The notes below the pieces were generated by a model. It did no database searches. It saw nothing but the letters and a program-made list of their open reading frames with translations, and had not been told where the DNA came from. A DNA stretch of 64,000 bases from Lolium rigidum (lineage: Eukaryota > Streptophyta > Magnoliopsida > Poales > Poaceae), in assembly GCF_022539505.1 (NCBI RefSeq), contig NC_061510.1, positions 32,451,047 through 32,515,046 of the forward strand, in the 5' to 3' direction. How positions within the stretch are numbered: the stretch's first letter is position 1; each line of letters opens with the position of its first letter. Shown in pieces: positions 12,043-20,995 of this stretch. Both the position numbers and the translations under genes were made by a program.

Positions 12043-12531
12043 ATGGCCGGTCCCGGTGGCCGGGGAGGGGGCCGCTGCGGTCCTGGGCGCCCCCCGGGCC
12101 GGGGAAGGGGCCGCCGCGGTGGAGCAGCAAGGGCCCCACGGTCACCGTCACCTGCATCCTCCTCGTCTTCGCATGAGGAACGCTGCTTCGAGTTCCTCCT
12201 CCGCATCGACAACGACCCACTCGGCATCAAGCGGCTACCGGACAAGTTCGCCGAGTTCGTCGACGGCCACGAGCCGGCGCACTTGCAGCTACGGGAGGCT
12301 AGCTGCAACTTCTGCCGCTGGTCCGTGGAGGTCCTGTTCGACGGGCAGGGCAAGATGTACCTGCACACGGGGTGGGACAAGTTCGCCCGTGACCTCCACC
12401 TCGAGCCCGGCTGCCGGCTCACCTTCTCGTACGAGGGGGACGGCGAGATGATCGTCAAGGTGTTCGACGACACCGCCTGCCGTGTGCACTACCCCCACAC
12501 CGGCGAATCCGGCTCCGACACCGATAGTTAG
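12043..12531 (+). CDS. B3-like DNA-binding protein with Arg/Gly-rich tail (MULE cargo)
   Basis: An uninterrupted 162-residue frame. Residues 1-35 are Gly/Arg-rich (RGG-like), 33-45 Ser/Pro-rich, about 48-147 a B3-like fold, and the tail is acidic and Ser-rich (GESGSDTDS). The B3 pattern is seen in RLPDKFAEFV, a central Trp (CRWSVEVLF), HTGWDKFARDL and a C-terminal MIVKVFDDT. B3 domains in plants bind short DNA motifs. The ATG follows an AG acceptor by one base, consistent with splicing from the leader exon in the left TIR. Close homologues lie at 32624-33103 and 42395-42976, inside Harbinger-type elements. A role in binding the element's own ends is speculation; no transposase domain is present. 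Confidence 0.8.
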   Translation: MAGPGGRGGGRCGPGRPPGRGRGRRGGAARAPRSPSPASSSSSHEERCFEFLLRIDNDPLGIKRLPDKFAEFVDGHEPAHLQLREASCNFCRWSVEVLFDGQGKMYLHTGWDKFARDLHLEPGCRLTFSYEGDGEMIVKVFDDTACRVHYPHTGESGSDTDS

Positions 12532-12710
12532 ATCGTCGAGTGTTGTCAACTCTATCTTCGTTGCTTCGTGTTGTTTGAATGCTATCTTAAATTGTATGAA
12601 ACTATGTGCTACGATGTTAGGTATGATGATGTTATGTCCATGATGTGTGTACAAAATGGCTGTTGATATGATGTGTGTATGACATAGCTTTTCACATGAT
12701 GGCAGTTTTG

Positions 12711-13256
12711 TTGGAATATGGTAGGATTTTTCATGGTTTTAACACATGTCAATGTGTGGCGCCCTTCCCACTGGCGCCACATTGCACTGTGTGGCGCCCG
12801 TGCCACGGGCGCCACACATGCATGTCTAATTGCCCAAAACATACTGTAAGACAAATCGTCTGGGACTTAGCCGTTTTGGCGAGGCTCTTTGTGTGGCGCC
12901 GATGCCACGGGCGCCACACAAAGAGGGTCGCCAAAATGGCTAAGTCCCAGACGATTTGTCTTACAGTATGTTTTGGGTCCAATAGTTCATATAAGTTGGC
13001 ATGTGTGGCGCCGATACCACGGGCGCCACACAAGCATGTGTGGCGCCAGTGGGAAGGGCGCCACACAAAGAGGGTCGCCAAAACGGCTAAGGACTTATCG
13101 TCCGGAGCCCCTGGATGTTTTCGACCCAGTAGTTCATATAAGTTGGCATGTGTGGCGCCGATGCCACGGGCGCCACACTTGCATGTGTGGCGCCAGTGGG
13201 AAGGGCGCCACACATTGACTTGTGTTAAAACAATGAAAAATCCTACCATATTCCAA
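12711..13256. repeat. Nested palindrome cluster of GTGTGGCGCC hairpins
   Basis: Outer arms of about 70 nt (12711-12780 against 13187-13256) enclose an inner hairpin with 68 nt arms (12833-12900 against 12910-12977), three mismatches and a 9 nt loop. Within the cluster, GTGTGGCGCC paired with GGCGCCACAC recurs about seven times. There is also a direct repeat (agttcatataagttggcatg at about 12981 and 13131). The open frames crossing it are by-products of the repeat. Confidence 0.85.
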
Positions 13257-13400
13257 CAGTTTTGACAACAAGAAGATTGCACTGAATATGTACCACACAT
13301 TGACACAGCATAATGGTTCAAATGACAAATAAGGTTCGACGACATCAAGGTTTCAATTACAATAAGGTTCAACGACACGAAGGTTCGAGAAGATCAAGGT

Positions 13401-13950
13401 TCACACAACATAAAGGTTCGACAACAAGAACATAGCCAAAGGGACATCACTGCGTCGCAAAGGCTCCCTCCCCCTTGCCTTCTTCTTCTTAGCTTCTTCA
13501 GCCAATTCTTCCTTCTCCCTTAAGTCACGAGCCAACCGAACGACCGAATCGAAGAAGTGGTGGCGCTCCTCCGTCTTTGCAGCTTCCGCTTGAGCTCTCT
13601 CCTCGTTGATGCGTTCAGCCTCCCTAGCCACCTCCTCTAGGTGCATCCTATTGGCCCTCTCCCTCGCAATTTGCTCAAGTTGGCAGCTCCTCGGGAATTT
13701 TATCCGTGCCTCGCGGTCCCGTTCGGCCTTCAGCTTGGCATTCCTCCTCTTGTGGAACAATATGTATTCCTCATACTTGTTTTTGCATACGGGCACGCTC
13801 CGCCATCTTGTTGTCTTCCTCCTCCTTCTTCTTCCTCTCTAGTTCTTCCTTCTCCTTCTTCCGCACCGTCCTTACCGCCTCCTCCCAAGCGGACTCCTCC
13901 TTCTCATTGCCCTCCCATGCTCCCTTCCCCTTGGTGGGTTGAGTTGCCAT
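13401..13950 (-). CDS. Charged coiled-coil protein of the MULE, one frameshift
   Basis: Starts MATQPTKGKG at 13950. A Lys/Glu-rich helix follows (KKEKEELERKKKEEEDN), then YEEYILFHKRRNAKLKAERD and a long Glu/Arg/Ala-rich helix to the stop at 13401, about 182 residues in all. The reading is broken once, at 13776-13779, where the plus strand reads CTTG. A CTG there (CAG on the coding strand) would make both halves one frame, and this matches the CAG/CTG error pattern seen across the window. No catalytic motif is visible and the family is unknown. It lies just downstream of the Gln/Pro-repeat gene on the same strand and may be a later exon of it, since gtatgt and ttacag splice signals lie between them, although the phase I tried does not join. 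Confidence 0.55.
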
Positions 13951-14015
13951 ACCTGTAAACCAAATTGAAAAACCAAAGTTAGTCATGGAATATGAAAATA
14001 GAAAGTACAATGCAA

Positions 14016-14582
14016 TTAGTAACTTGGAGACACATACGGATAAGGCCCCGCTAGGTATCGTAGCATACTAGCACCGCGACGGCCACCTCTACTAAGCCCT
14101 ACGTGAATCCTTTGTTGCCTTGGAGCTTGTCGCCATTGTGGTTGATGCCTTGAGGCTTCTTGCCTTGGAGCTTGTTGCGTAGGAGCTTGTTGCCGTTGGG
14201 CTTGTGTGCTTGTGGTTTGTTGCTGTTGGGCTTGTGTGCTTGGAGCTTGTTGACATTGGGCTTGTGTGCTTGGAGCTTGTTGACGCGTTTGGCTTGGAGG
14301 AGGTTGACGCGTTTGGCTTGGAGGAGGTTGACGCGTTTGGCTTGGAGGAGGTTGACGCGTTTGGCTTGGAGGAGTTTGACGCGGTTGGCTTGGAGCTTGT
14401 TGGCTTGGAGCTTGTTGGCTTGGCGTTTGTTGGCTTCGAGGTTGATTTGAAGCTTGTTGGCTGCTTGATGCTTGACTTGTGCTAACGTCAAACACCAAGT
14501 CAACCTCTTCCGGGTCCGGCTCTATGTTTCCCTTCAAGAAAGCATCCTTCTCCACATGATGAACATGAACAATTCTTTCCAT
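14016..14582 (-). CDS. Gln/Pro/Ser-repeat protein of the MULE
   Basis: Starts MERIVHVHHVEKDAFLKG just after an AG acceptor (ttatgctag; AG at 14588-14587). This is the mirror image of the plus-strand arrangement: the right TIR offers a leader and donor (GT at 14815-14814). After an acidic segment (EPDPEEVDLVFDVS) comes a low-complexity Gln/Pro/Ser region, including an 8-residue unit (PPPSQTRQ type) repeated about four times from a 24 bp minisatellite at about 14283-14380. The C-terminus is Arg-rich (GLSRGGRRGASMLRY). The acidic start followed by a Gln-rich region resembles tails of plant mobile-domain or MULE-associated proteins, but I cannot assign it. A donor (atcc/gtatgt) shortly before the stop suggests the true protein may splice onward. 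Confidence 0.55.
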   Translation of the reverse strand: MERIVHVHHVEKDAFLKGNIEPDPEEVDLVFDVSTSQASSSQQASNQPRSQQTPSQQAPSQQAPSQPRQTPPSQTRQPPPSQTRQPPPSQTRQPPPSQTRQQAPSTQAQCQQAPSTQAQQQQTTSTQAQRQQAPTQQAPRQEASRHQPQWRQAPRQQRIHVGLSRGGRRGASMLRYLAGPYPYVSPSY

Positions 14583-14805
14583 CCCCCTAGCATAATGGGA
14601 ACACATACACACATGTGTTCATTAGTTACCATAATCAACATAATCTACCCATACAAACTAGCACACTACCATTTCTTCTACTTCAACAACCCTAACATCC
14701 AACCAAATCCATCTCCACCCTCAAATCAACCAAATCCACATGTAGGGTTTCACATATAGATTGGAGCAAATACACAAAATCAATGGATGAAAAGAGGGGA
14801 AACGG

Positions 14806-15270
14806 AGGAGATTACCTCAAGCAACGAGTTGGGAACGATCTCCACGGACAGATCTGATGATTTGGTGGTTGATTTGGTGGGGGGGGAGAGAGGGGGAGAG
14901 AGAAAACCGGGCGCCTTTGAGGAAAGAAGAAGAATAGAGGGAGGAGAAAGAAGAAGGGTCGGGCTGGAGGCGCGCGCGGCCCAAACTTAAGTGAATGTGT
15001 GGCGCCCTTGCCAGGGGCGCCACACTTTCAAAGTGTGGCGCCGGCGAGAGCGGCGCCACTCGTGCTGCCACGTCGGATCGGGGTCACCAGCTCAGCGTCG
15101 ACGGGCCACGTCGGATGGGTGTGTGGCGCCAGGACCAGGGGCGCCACATGGGCATGTGTGGCGCCCGTGAGGGGGGCGCCACACAAAAGGGTTAGATCCG
15201 TGAAATAGTTTCGCCGGGGGGTCAGTCTGTGCTTTTCTTTCAGTTTTGGATTATTTTTGTGTAAATCGCC
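14806..15270 (-). repeat. Right TIR of the MULE, with leader exon and splice donor
   Basis: Inverted copy of 11273-11730 with a few mismatches. It contains GTGTGGCGCC pairs at about 14998-15025, 15034-15059, 15121-15149 and 15155-15183. The minus-strand donor ttgag/gtaat (GT at 14815-14814) faces the Gln/Pro-repeat gene. Confidence 0.8.
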
Positions 15271-15544
15271 CATGGGCCGGGCAGCAATCAACGTGCCCGC
15301 CAGGCCGCGTCATGACGTTTTAGGCCCTGAAAGCTGTGGCTTACTCAAAAGTGCGGACTGATATGGTAGCAGCTAGCGATTCACTGGCCATCTTGTCAGT
15401 TTTACCAATTTTGTGCTAGTAGTGCTGTTGCACTCGTGTGTTTCATCTAGATCGAGCTAGTTTTTACGATCAAATCAGAAGCCACGTGGGTATCGAACGA
15501 TAAATTATTTATTTAGTGTTACTAACAAGGGAGCAAACTAAATA
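15271..15544. other. Short intergenic stretch, no gene
   Basis: Begins with the right copy of the MULE target-site duplication; nothing else recognised. Confidence 0.4.
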
Positions 15545-15799
15545 CTTCATCTATACCGAAATATACTGCGTATTAAGTTTTTTAAAGTCAAATAAAGTAA
15601 ACTTGACCAAATTTATACAAAAATATATTAACATCTAGAACATCAAATCAATACCACCGGATTTATCATGAAGTATAGTTTAATATTGTATAGATTATGT
15701 ATTATAGATATACATAATTTTCTCAAGAAATTAGATCAAAGTTAGTGGAGTTTGACTTTCCTATAAACCAATGCGCACTATATAGTGGCAAGGAGGGAG
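15545..15799. mobile_element. Stowaway-type MITE (~255 bp)
   Basis: Flanked by TA on both sides (15543-15544 and 15800-15801). The ends are the degenerate Triticeae Stowaway form (right end ...aaggagggag, left cttcatctatacc). The interior has the usual agtcaaa...tttgact pair. It belongs to the Tc1/mariner superfamily and is non-coding. Confidence 0.75.
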
Positions 15800-16236
15800 T
15801 AGTGTATGGAGTACTAGTTTCATCACATGACGACATGTATCTACGTGAAGCAAGCGCTCAAAACAGTTTTTTAATCAACACAAATGGTGGTGTAGTTTGT
15901 TGATTGGCCCTCATGGACCTTAGGCCTTTTCTCCTTCAATCTTAGCAGCTACTATTCGTTAGGACCTTAAATTTATTATGCAGATGCCAGGTATAAATTA
16001 TTTTCTTTGTATCCCCGTGATGTGATACTTGAGTTGAAAACATCTCATTATAAAAAATGATGCTAGATGTTAAATAGGCTAAAGGGTGTTCAAAAAAACG
16101 TTTAAATGGACCAGTGAAAACCGGCAAAAACTATCGTGATCATGAATCGATCTAGTGGGACAAAAAAGAACCGCAGTTTTCATGGTGAGCCGAAGCCATC
16201 TTTCAACACCAAAAGCCATGGAAAGTTGTAGGACAT
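15800..16236. other. Intergenic stretch, no gene
   Basis: No coding or element structure recognised between the Stowaway and Tourist-like MITEs. Confidence 0.4.
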
Positions 16237-16239
16237 TAA

Positions 16240-16458
16240 GGGCCACTTCTTTTCGGCTTCTTCAGCGGCTTCTGGAAGAAGCTTCTCCCCACCAGCTTCT
16301 CTCAGAAGCCCGAACCTCAAATATGTTCTGGCTTATAATCTTATTTTGCCCAAACTAGAATATAAGCCAGAAAAAATTTAGAGTCCGGGCTTCTGGGAGA
16401 AGCTGGTGGGGAGAAGCTTCTCCCAGAAGCCACCGGAGAAGCCCAAAAGAAGTGGCCC
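16240..16458. mobile_element. Tourist-like MITE (219 bp, TAA duplication)
   Basis: Inverted ends gggccacttctttt...aaaagaagtggccc with TAA on each side (16237-16239 and 16459-16461), the pattern of PIF/Harbinger-type elements. The arms continue inward (agaagcttctccccaccagc) and make nearly the whole element a fold-back. It is related to the larger element at 40733-41618, which shares acttcttttgggcttct. Confidence 0.8.
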
Positions 16459-16701
16459 TAAATGCTTCCATAACATAACTGCCAGATTTCTCGTAACCTA
16501 TCAAAAACTTCATGGAATAGGAGTCCTCTTTATAATTTTTAGGGGTGTTAGAGTAGTCTAAATTCGGGACACCACAATGGCTGAAGGACATGCTTTATTC
16601 CTAGGGATTGACATCTTAGGTTCATGCATGCACTAAGACAACAAAAACAATGACCTTGTCGTTGTATTGTCGACGAGTACGCCATGCAGAGTACCTTAGG
16701 A

Positions 16702-16902
16702 CAGGGGCGGGGCTGGAGAGAATATTTCCTTGATGCACAGCTAAGCTTGGAACCTTTGCTACTTGTATTTCTACCTGCCTGATGCACATTTTGCTGCCTA
16801 ACCTGATGCACTGCCTCCTCATTAAGCTCATAAGTAATAGTAAAAAAAAATTCTTACCCTGATGCATGTGCATCAGGGTCACCCCAAGAAGATCCGCCCC
16901 TG
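16702..16902. mobile_element. hAT-type MITE (201 bp, 8 bp duplication)
   Basis: Ends caggggcgg / ccgcccctg with an exact 8 bp target-site duplication ccttagga (16694-16701 and 16903-16910), as expected for hAT elements. A small internal hairpin (ccctgatgcatgtgcatcaggg region) lies at 16857-16878. Non-coding. Confidence 0.85.
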
Positions 16903-16910
16903 CCTTAGGA

Positions 16911-17589
16911 TAGAGAGAGAGAGAGTGGAGGGGGGGTGATACAAGTTACTCAGGTTCGGATCTCACAAATGCAATGAGATCCCGCTCCTGCTATAAGTCA
17001 AAATATGGGCAACAAGTGTGCAGTTACAATGATAATTGTGTTCTCTCCTAAGGGATCCTGTAGGCCGGCTAATAATGGCCCTCAACCCTTGGGTTACAAG
17101 AGAGTCCAAGACGGACCGGGGGGGGGGGGGCAGAGACCTAAAGTAACACGTGTTGTTCCTATTCAAGTCTATTAGCAACTAGGAAGCCTACTTAGGCCAT
17201 AGGCCTCCCCACCAATTGTGGGCCACCCGGACTAGCTTGCCGGTATTAAAGACCATTGCGGGTATACCTATTTCCCATATCCCCAACATACATCATCGAG
17301 GTTCTTCGCAAATTCAAAATCCAAATATCTTAACTCATAAAAAGTGAATTCAACTTATGATGTGTTTTCACATTTGACTTTTTCTTGAGAAGGCCTTCAA
17401 AATTAGGTCCCATGTAAGCATGATATGATGGCAATTTATCACCTTCAAGTTGCCACTAGACCGAGTTATAAACTAGCCATGTTGGACAGGTTTAGATATC
17501 AGCTCATTAAGTTTTTTAATTTGAAACAAGGAAAACGATTTGCATTTTTCATTGATTAAGGACAAGTTTATATGCCTTACAAACCAATA
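16911..17589. other. Repeat-derived non-coding stretch with GA and G runs
   Basis: Contains a short (GA)n run at about 16913-16925, a run of 12 G near 17119-17130, and sequence resembling a decayed retroelement. I cannot assign it to a family and no gene is seen. Confidence 0.4.
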
Positions 17590-17916
17590 TTGGCAAAAAG
17601 CCAAGACCAACACAGAAGCCTACTCTCGCTGCATTACGTACACTACTCCATGCTTTTGCCCCGGCAAGGAACCACACATAGATGCCTCATTCTTGAATTT
17701 TGAAACAAGCATTGTCGATGTTATTGATTGGTTGTGGAAGACGTGGGAATTCCTTTCCTTACAAATTTTCCATGATGGCAACATGGCAATAGAAGCCATA
17801 GCCTTCCTATCTTGGCCACACTTATGGATCTCTTCGATGCACCAATCTTTCACGGCGTGGAAGCGGCTCCAATCCCTCGGATGAACATCATGGAGGCCAA
17901 TTGTTGCAAGTTGCAA
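17590..17916 (-). pseudogene. LINE ORF2 C-terminal remnant
   Basis: A minus-strand frame with WKICKERNSHVFHNQ followed by LVSKFKNEASMCG. This is the WxIWKERNxRVFxN pattern found at the C-terminal end of plant LINE reverse-transcriptase polyproteins. Only the last ~100 codons remain. The A/T-rich 3' tail sequence (ttcattgattaagg) lies at about 17550, in the position expected for a LINE 3' end. No reverse-transcriptase core is present. Confidence 0.7.
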
Positions 17917-17989
17917 CGTTTTGTCTCGACCTGCTGCTTAGACGCAAGGCTGGACGTTGCATGGTAAAGGGCACGCGGCGCAGTAGCTG

Positions 17990-18606
17990 GAGCCAAAACC
18001 ACCACGTAGGTATTTGCACGTACGTGCTCTATCCGGTCCTCGATCGTGATCTGAATCTCTCATGATCAGGTGATCCGCACTGGCTAGCTAGTAGTTGCAG
18101 TTAACTATAGCAACTACTGTACTACTAGTACCTAGCGAGTGAGCGACCCTATCGTCTGTCAACCGTCATCGTCGATCTACGATTCAATCCGGATCGATAT
18201 CGGTCGATTTCAATTTCCCTCGTGTGCCCCTGGAAACGCGCCGCGCAGGCTGCGGTTGCCGTCGTACGCTCTGCGCGCACGTAGGCATCAAGTAAGTTAA
18301 TCGCCGTAAGTAAAGTGCATGGTAACAAAGTACGGTAGTTAAGTCGATCGTAACGTAACTAGCTACTCCGTTGCTGTGTTCAAGATCGATAGATTCGAGT
18401 GGATATGGGTTTGATGTGACAAGCCGATTTGTACCGCTCGATGACCCTTCTTTTCCTTGACCTGTTTATTGCGTGCTTTGCAATTTGCATGGTGCCTGTA
18501 TCGCGAGGGGTTTTTGCTCTTGGTCACTCTCAGCAGTTGGTCTTCCCTAGTCACTGTACAGTTTTTTTTTCCTCTTGAGGTCATAGTCATCCTATTGGGT
18601 TGATTA
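17990..18606. repeat. Anonymous repeat block, copy A (left part)
   Basis: Non-coding. Its first part (about 17990-18230) matches 45740-46000 (ctacgattcaatccggat, ttaactatag-aact). Its second part (about 18370-18606, continued at 20302-20425) matches 35140-35490 (ctctcagcagttggtcttc, ttgactttctttact). The copies are diverged by many substitutions and small indels. Confidence 0.75.
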
Positions 18607-20301
18607 GAGCATCTCCAGTCGCGTCCCCCAAACCGTCCCCCAAACCGCGCCGGATTGAGCGTTTGGGGGACGTGTTTTGCTCGTGCCGCGTTTGGGGGAC
18701 GTCGCTCCCGGCCGCGTCCCCAAACGCCGCCCCCAAATGAATATTTGTGCAGGAAAATAAAGGTTTTCATTCAATTTTGATTATATATTACAAAGTTTGA
18801 ATGAAAACGGCTAGATTTCATCTAAACCTAGGCTACCGACCGCCCGGCGGCGCGTTCGACGGCCCCGCCCCGTCGTCGCCTCCCCTACGCCGCAGCTCCT
18901 CCTGCGCGCGCCTCCTCTCCTTGCGTTCGGCGGTGGCCGGACGGTGCCGCTCCCGCCGATAGTCCTCCTCCGCCCTCCCTCGCTCGGGCCGGCGGGAGGG
19001 AGAGCTCGATGGCGCGACGAATCTCCGCCTCTTCGCGGGCACGGGCGTCGTCCCGGAGCTTCTTCTCCGACTCGAAGGACTCGACGAGGGCGCGTTGCTG
19101 ATCGGCCGTCTCGTCGGGTGCGGGGCGTCGTCGTCGGACCGGTCGAACTCGTCGTCGTCGTCGTCGTCGTCCTCCACCTCGGTCTCCTCCGCCTCGGCCT
19201 CCTCCTCCATTGGCGCCTCCTCCTCCACATCCGTTGGCGCCTCCATCATCGCCGCCGCATACGCGTCGGCCGCCGCTAACTTGCTCCGCCCGCCTCCCCA
19301 TAGCGCCGTAGCGCCGACTCCCGGCTGTCGACGCTCCTCCGCCGTCGCCTGTCTGCTCGGAGCTCGATCGACTCACGCCGCCGGCGCTCGATCGAGTCAC
19401 GCCGTTCACGGAACAGCGCCTGCCGCTCATCGCGCTGCGCGCCGGCGCTCGTCGGCCCATCGCTGCTCCATCTCCTCCCGGTACCGGCGCCGTCGCGCCT
19501 CTTGTCCCGTCGAGGCGTCGAACGCCGCAACGGTGTCGCACTCGCTGCTCTGCCACGCTGCTGCCGCCGCGGCCTCCTCGGCGGCGGAGGCGAGGGCGGA
19601 GAACGCCGCAAGATCCGCCGCTCGCTGCGCCTCACGCCGCTGGCGGGCCTCCTCCTCGAGTGCCTCCTCGAGTGCCGCACGCCGCAGCCGGCTCGTCAAT
19701 GGAGGAGACGGCGGTGGAGGGAAGTGGCCATCGCCGGGGCGGTTCGCCATTGCCACCGGTGATGGAGGAGACGGCCGTGGAGCGACGAGGGCTGTGTTTG
19801 TTGCCGGCGGGGTGTGGTGGCTACCATTGATGAGCCGGGAGACCTTTTATAGACGCCGGCGTCGGGAAGAAAGCGCGGGAACAGACGAGAAGAGGCGGGA
19901 AGATCGCGCGGGAACGGGCGGTGGCGTGCGAACGCCGGCGACGCGTGGAGGCCGCGCAGCACCGACGAGACGTCTCGCCTGCCCTCCGTCGCCATTAAGG
20001 CAAAGATGCCGCCGTGTGTCACTGCGCGCGAATAACTTCCGTCGCGAGGTAGGCGACGGTTAGGTTAAAATTAACCGTGTGCCGCCGACGCGTCGGCCCC
20101 GCCACTCCCCGCCTCGCTTTCGTTGTGTCCGGCGTCCCCGGAGCGTCCCCGTGGGACGGGGACGGGCTCGGGCGCCGGACACCGTATCGGGCCGCGCCGG
20201 ACAAAAAAGGGCTTTGGGGGACGCGGCTGGAACGCTTTTTTTGTCCGGCGCGCCCCAAATCGCTTTGGGGGACGGTTTGGGGGACGCGACTGGAGATGCT
20301 C
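18607..20301. mobile_element. PIF/Harbinger-type element (1,695 bp, TTA duplication)
   Basis: Begins gagcatctccagtcgcgtcc and ends ggacgcgactggagatgctc, with TTA on both sides (18604-18606 and 20302-20304). The subterminal regions are rich in gggggacg repeats. The ends are the same family as at 32149-33588 and 42024-43462, but the cargo differs. No DDE transposase is present, so it is non-autonomous. Confidence 0.85.
18833..19756 (-). pseudogene. Charged Ala/Glu/Arg-rich ORF of the Harbinger element, frameshifted
   Basis: Starts MAMANRPGDGHFPPPPSP, about 90 nt inside the element's right subterminal region. A helical Ala/Glu/Arg-rich stretch follows (LEEALEEEARQRREAQRAA), then Arg-rich repeats (RERRDSIERRRRESIEL), an acidic run (EVEDDDDDDDEF) and a Lys/Arg-rich tail to the stop at 18833. 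The frame changes near 19437 and again near 19290, so about 305 residues are spread over three pieces. The low-complexity helical composition gives no family. It might be a degenerate accessory ORF or a captured gene. Confidence 0.5.
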
Positions 20302-20425
20302 TTATGTGGAAGAATCAACCAAAGCTAGAGTTCACTTTTGCGTACGCGAACAGTGTCATGCGGCTCAGTTGACTTTCTTTCACTTTGTTTTTTTTTCTAT
20401 GCTTTGTCTACTATGATACAATACG
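20302..20425. repeat. Anonymous repeat block, copy A (right part)
   Basis: Continues copy A beyond the Harbinger insertion. It matches the continuation at 35380-35490 (accaaagctag, gaacagtgtca-gcggct), which shows that the second copy lacks the insertion. Confidence 0.75.
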
Positions 20426-20429
20426 CCAA

Positions 20430-20995
20430 CAAGGGATGATAATGGGTAGGATATGGGCAAATTAGAGCAATACCATATCCACACCTCGTGTTGTCTTCTC
20501 CTAGGGCAACTCGGGGAGAAACCCTAGCCCTCACAGCCATCACCCGCTCCTCTCTTCCCTCTCCCCTCACTGAGAGACGGCCACAGGGGTACACCGCATG
20601 CATCGCCAGTCAAGGGGCACGGCTCGGAGGGGCTGCGCTTGGCAGTGGATTGGATTGGTGGCACGACCTCATCATGTCGATGCTTGTCTCGGCGGCATGC
20701 CGTCGCTACGGTGGCTTTGTAGGGGACAGTTGTCTCAATAATGGTCAATGGGCGCAGACTGATTTGCGTCACATGGACCTCAGAGCAGTGACTCCGGTCT
20801 CAGCAGTGGCAACATCTCGTCAACCGGGGATGTTTGGCCAGGAGGTGGCTCCATGTGGTGGCACTAGGGGCGGTGGATCACAAGATTCCAAGCTCGGGTT
20901 CAACGTAGGAGGCGGCTCCATGTGGTGGCGCTAGGGCCATTCGATCACTAGATTTGAAGCCTAGGTTCAACGTAGGAGGCGGCTCCATGTGGTGG
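20430..20995. repeat. Non-coding repeat interrupted by the Athila element (left part)
   Basis: Low coding potential. From about 20850 it contains a tandem repeat of about 64 bp (ggttcaacgtaggaggcggc), the third unit of which is cut by the LTR insertion and resumes at 30339. The last five bases, ggtgg (20991-20995), are the target-site duplication. Confidence 0.7.

Larger units (their letters stand above)
11273..15270. mobile_element. Non-autonomous MULE-like DNA transposon (3,998 bp)
   Basis: Long terminal inverted repeats begin ggcgatttacacaaaaataa and end ttatttttgtgtaaatcgcc. They are flanked by catgggcc(g) on both sides (11265-11272 and 15271-15278), a duplication of 8-9 bp that fits Mutator-like elements. 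The interior holds a plus-strand B3-like gene, two minus-strand genes (a Gln/Pro-repeat protein and a charged coiled-coil protein) and a large palindrome cluster. No MURA-type transposase is visible, so the element would need help in trans. hAT elements also make 8 bp duplications, but TIRs of over 450 bp favour a MULE. Confidence 0.85.

Noticed and set aside
12675..13378. Overlapping frames of about 196 and 209 codons on both strands
   Set aside because: They cross the palindrome cluster, and the repeated WRR.HGRHT-type units are translations of the GTGTGGCGCC repeat.
19095..20063. Plus-strand frame of 322 codons, Ala/Ser/Arg-rich
   Set aside because: It is antisense to the charged Harbinger ORF, runs out through the element's subterminal repeats, and is low-complexity.
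20488..20934. Plus-strand frame of 148 codons
   Set aside because: It includes part of a ~64 bp tandem repeat and shows no domain; treated as non-coding repeat.
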